From Caldisericota bacterium (lineage in GTDB: Bacteria; Caldisericota; Caldisericia; B22-G15): a stretch of 6,743 nucleotides of DNA. Below, one piece after another: positions 6,194-6,743 of this stretch (position 1 is the stretch's first letter; every line of letters begins with the position of its first letter). Location of the stretch: positions 1 to 6,743 of the forward strand of contig QMOO01000064.1 of NCBI GenBank assembly GCA_003648245.1, read 5' to 3'. Position numbers and translations under genes: made by a program. The notes beneath the pieces were generated by a model. The model was not told the DNA's origin. It ran no database searches and saw nothing but the letters and a program-made list of their open reading frames with translations.

Positions 6194-6644
6194 CTTTTCC
6201 TTCTCCTTTAAAGTAGTATTTTAATTTTTCTTTGCCTCGATGTATGAGTGTTTTAACTGTTCCCAGGGGTATTTCCATAATTTCACTTATTTCTTCATAT
6301 CTATATCCATCCTCATAGAAAAGAAGAACAGCTACTCTTTCCTTCTCATTTAAAGTAAACAGAGCTTCCTCAATTTCTAATGGATCACGATTCTCTCTCT
6401 TTTCAAAATATTTAAACCTATCAATGAAATCTTTTTCTTTTTTCTTCTTTCTTAAAAAATCCACTGCTCTTGTGTAGGCAATTCTATACAGAAATTGCTT
6501 TAAAGTTTTTTTATCTAATTTTTCTGTATTGAGAAGAGTTATAAAAGTTTCCTCAAGAACGTCTTCCGCATCTTCCTTATTCCCAAGCATTCTTCTTAAG
6601 AATCTAAATATCTCCTCTCCGTATTCTATGTAAACATCTTTCAT
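6186..6644 (-). CDS. ECF-type RNA polymerase sigma factor (sigma-70 family)
   Basis: A 152-residue two-domain ECF sigma factor. The sigma-2 domain (about 1-70) has F-R-F-L-R-R-M-L-G-N-K-E-D-A-E-D-V-L-E-E-T-F (13-34), the core-binding and DNA-melting segment, and R-A-V-D-F-L-R-K-K-K-K (59-69), the region that recognises the -10 element. A short linker follows. The sigma-4 domain (about 90-145) has L-N-E-K-E-R-V-A-V-L-L-F-Y and the helix-turn-helix Y-E-E-I-S-E-I-M-E-I-P-L-G-T-V-K-T-L-I-H-R (116-136), which reads the -35 element. ECF sigmas direct RNA polymerase to small regulons, usually for envelope or surface stress. It is first in a three-gene operon with two membrane proteins. The ATG at 6644 is the only upstream choice because a TAA lies in frame four codons before it; the GAGGG next to the ATG is a poorly spaced SD. 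The N-terminus is slightly short for the family. Confidence 0.9.
   Translation of the reverse strand: MKDVYIEYGEEIFRFLRRMLGNKEDAEDVLEETFITLLNTEKLDKKTLKQFLYRIAYTRAVDFLRKKKKEKDFIDRFKYFEKRENRDPLEIEEALFTLNEKERVAVLLFYEDGYRYEEISEIMEIPLGTVKTLIHRGKEKLKYYFKGEGKDG
6203..6208 (-). promoter_or_regulatory. Ribosome binding site of the small membrane protein, inside the sigma gene
   Basis: On the - strand AAGGAG ends nine bases before the ATG at 6193 and lies within the sigma factor's last codons. It supports the overlapping start. Confidence 0.6.
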
Positions 6645-6743
6645 CCCTCTTTTTTATATACGTTAATTAGTATATGTTTGTTTTAAATATAGAATTTTTT
6701 AGCAACCTGAGACCATATTTTGTATAAATCAAAAATTTCTTGA
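6645..6743 (-). promoter_or_regulatory. Upstream region of the sigma operon, likely holding its promoter
   Basis: These 99 very AT-rich bases are the only sizeable noncoding stretch. On the - strand TATACT (6674-6669) and TATATT further upstream resemble -10 hexamers, but neither has a good -35 at 16-18 bp. A 6-bp inverted repeat (ATATAC...GTATAT) at 6656-6675 overlaps the first. ECF operons often control themselves, but I cannot identify a convincing ECF-type promoter. Any gene to the right lies outside the window. Confidence 0.3.
6656..6675. repeat. Inverted repeat upstream of the sigma gene
   Basis: ATATAC (6656-6661) and GTATAT (6670-6675) are perfect inverted arms around an 8-base centre, 12-31 bp before the sigma ATG. 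It could be an operator overlapping the promoter, but the arms are short and AT-rich, so chance is a real possibility. Confidence 0.35.

Noticed and set aside
6687..6718. Possible ECF-type promoter on the + strand (GCAACC, then GTATA) pointing out of the window.
   Set aside because: The matches are weak and no gene can be seen to the right to support it.

Overview
The window is AT-rich bacterial DNA, almost entirely coding. The NAD+-dependent DNA ligase tail, an ECF sigma factor and strong AGGAGG-type ribosome binding sites point to Bacteria. Arginine is mostly AGA/AGG, isoleucine ATA is frequent, the proteins are rich in Lys/Glu/Ile, and two genes appear to start at TTG. Together these suggest a thermophile, perhaps a deep-branching or candidate-phylum lineage. 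That placement is inference; the sequence does not fix a taxon.

Layout. Positions 1-4826 form one tightly packed + strand gene string: the 3' end of ligA, a secreted gingipain-like (C25) cysteine protease with cohesin-like and dockerin-like C-terminal regions, a Roadblock/LC7 protein, urocanate hydratase (hutU), and a GIY-YIG protein of the DUF123 type. Gaps are 0-13 bp with SD sequences embedded at or just before the preceding stop, so co-transcription is likely. Positions 4816-6644 hold a convergent - strand operon, transcribed right to left: an ECF sigma factor, a small two-helix membrane protein (probable anti-sigma factor without a zinc-binding motif), and a signal-peptide/beta-solenoid/multi-helix membrane protein resembling the polymer-forming (bactofilin-like) family. 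The two strings overlap by 11 bp at their 3' ends. The only noncoding stretch near 100 bp is 6645-6743, upstream of the sigma gene.

How the genes work together. The - strand operon reads as a small cell-envelope stress module: a sigma factor, its presumed membrane-bound restraint, and an envelope protein that may be the target or the sensor. The + strand string looks like a mixed housekeeping/accessory operon: DNA ligation, an exported protease, a small switch-associated protein, histidine catabolism and a nuclease-like protein. No single pathway links its members. The most unusual items are the protease architecture (cohesin-like plus dockerin-like in one chain, an EF-hand loop between the catalytic residues, a 35-bp perfect repeat in the dockerin DNA) and the sigma operon with its non-canonical anti-sigma candidate. 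I see no RNA gene, CRISPR array, insertion sequence or convincing intrinsic terminator.
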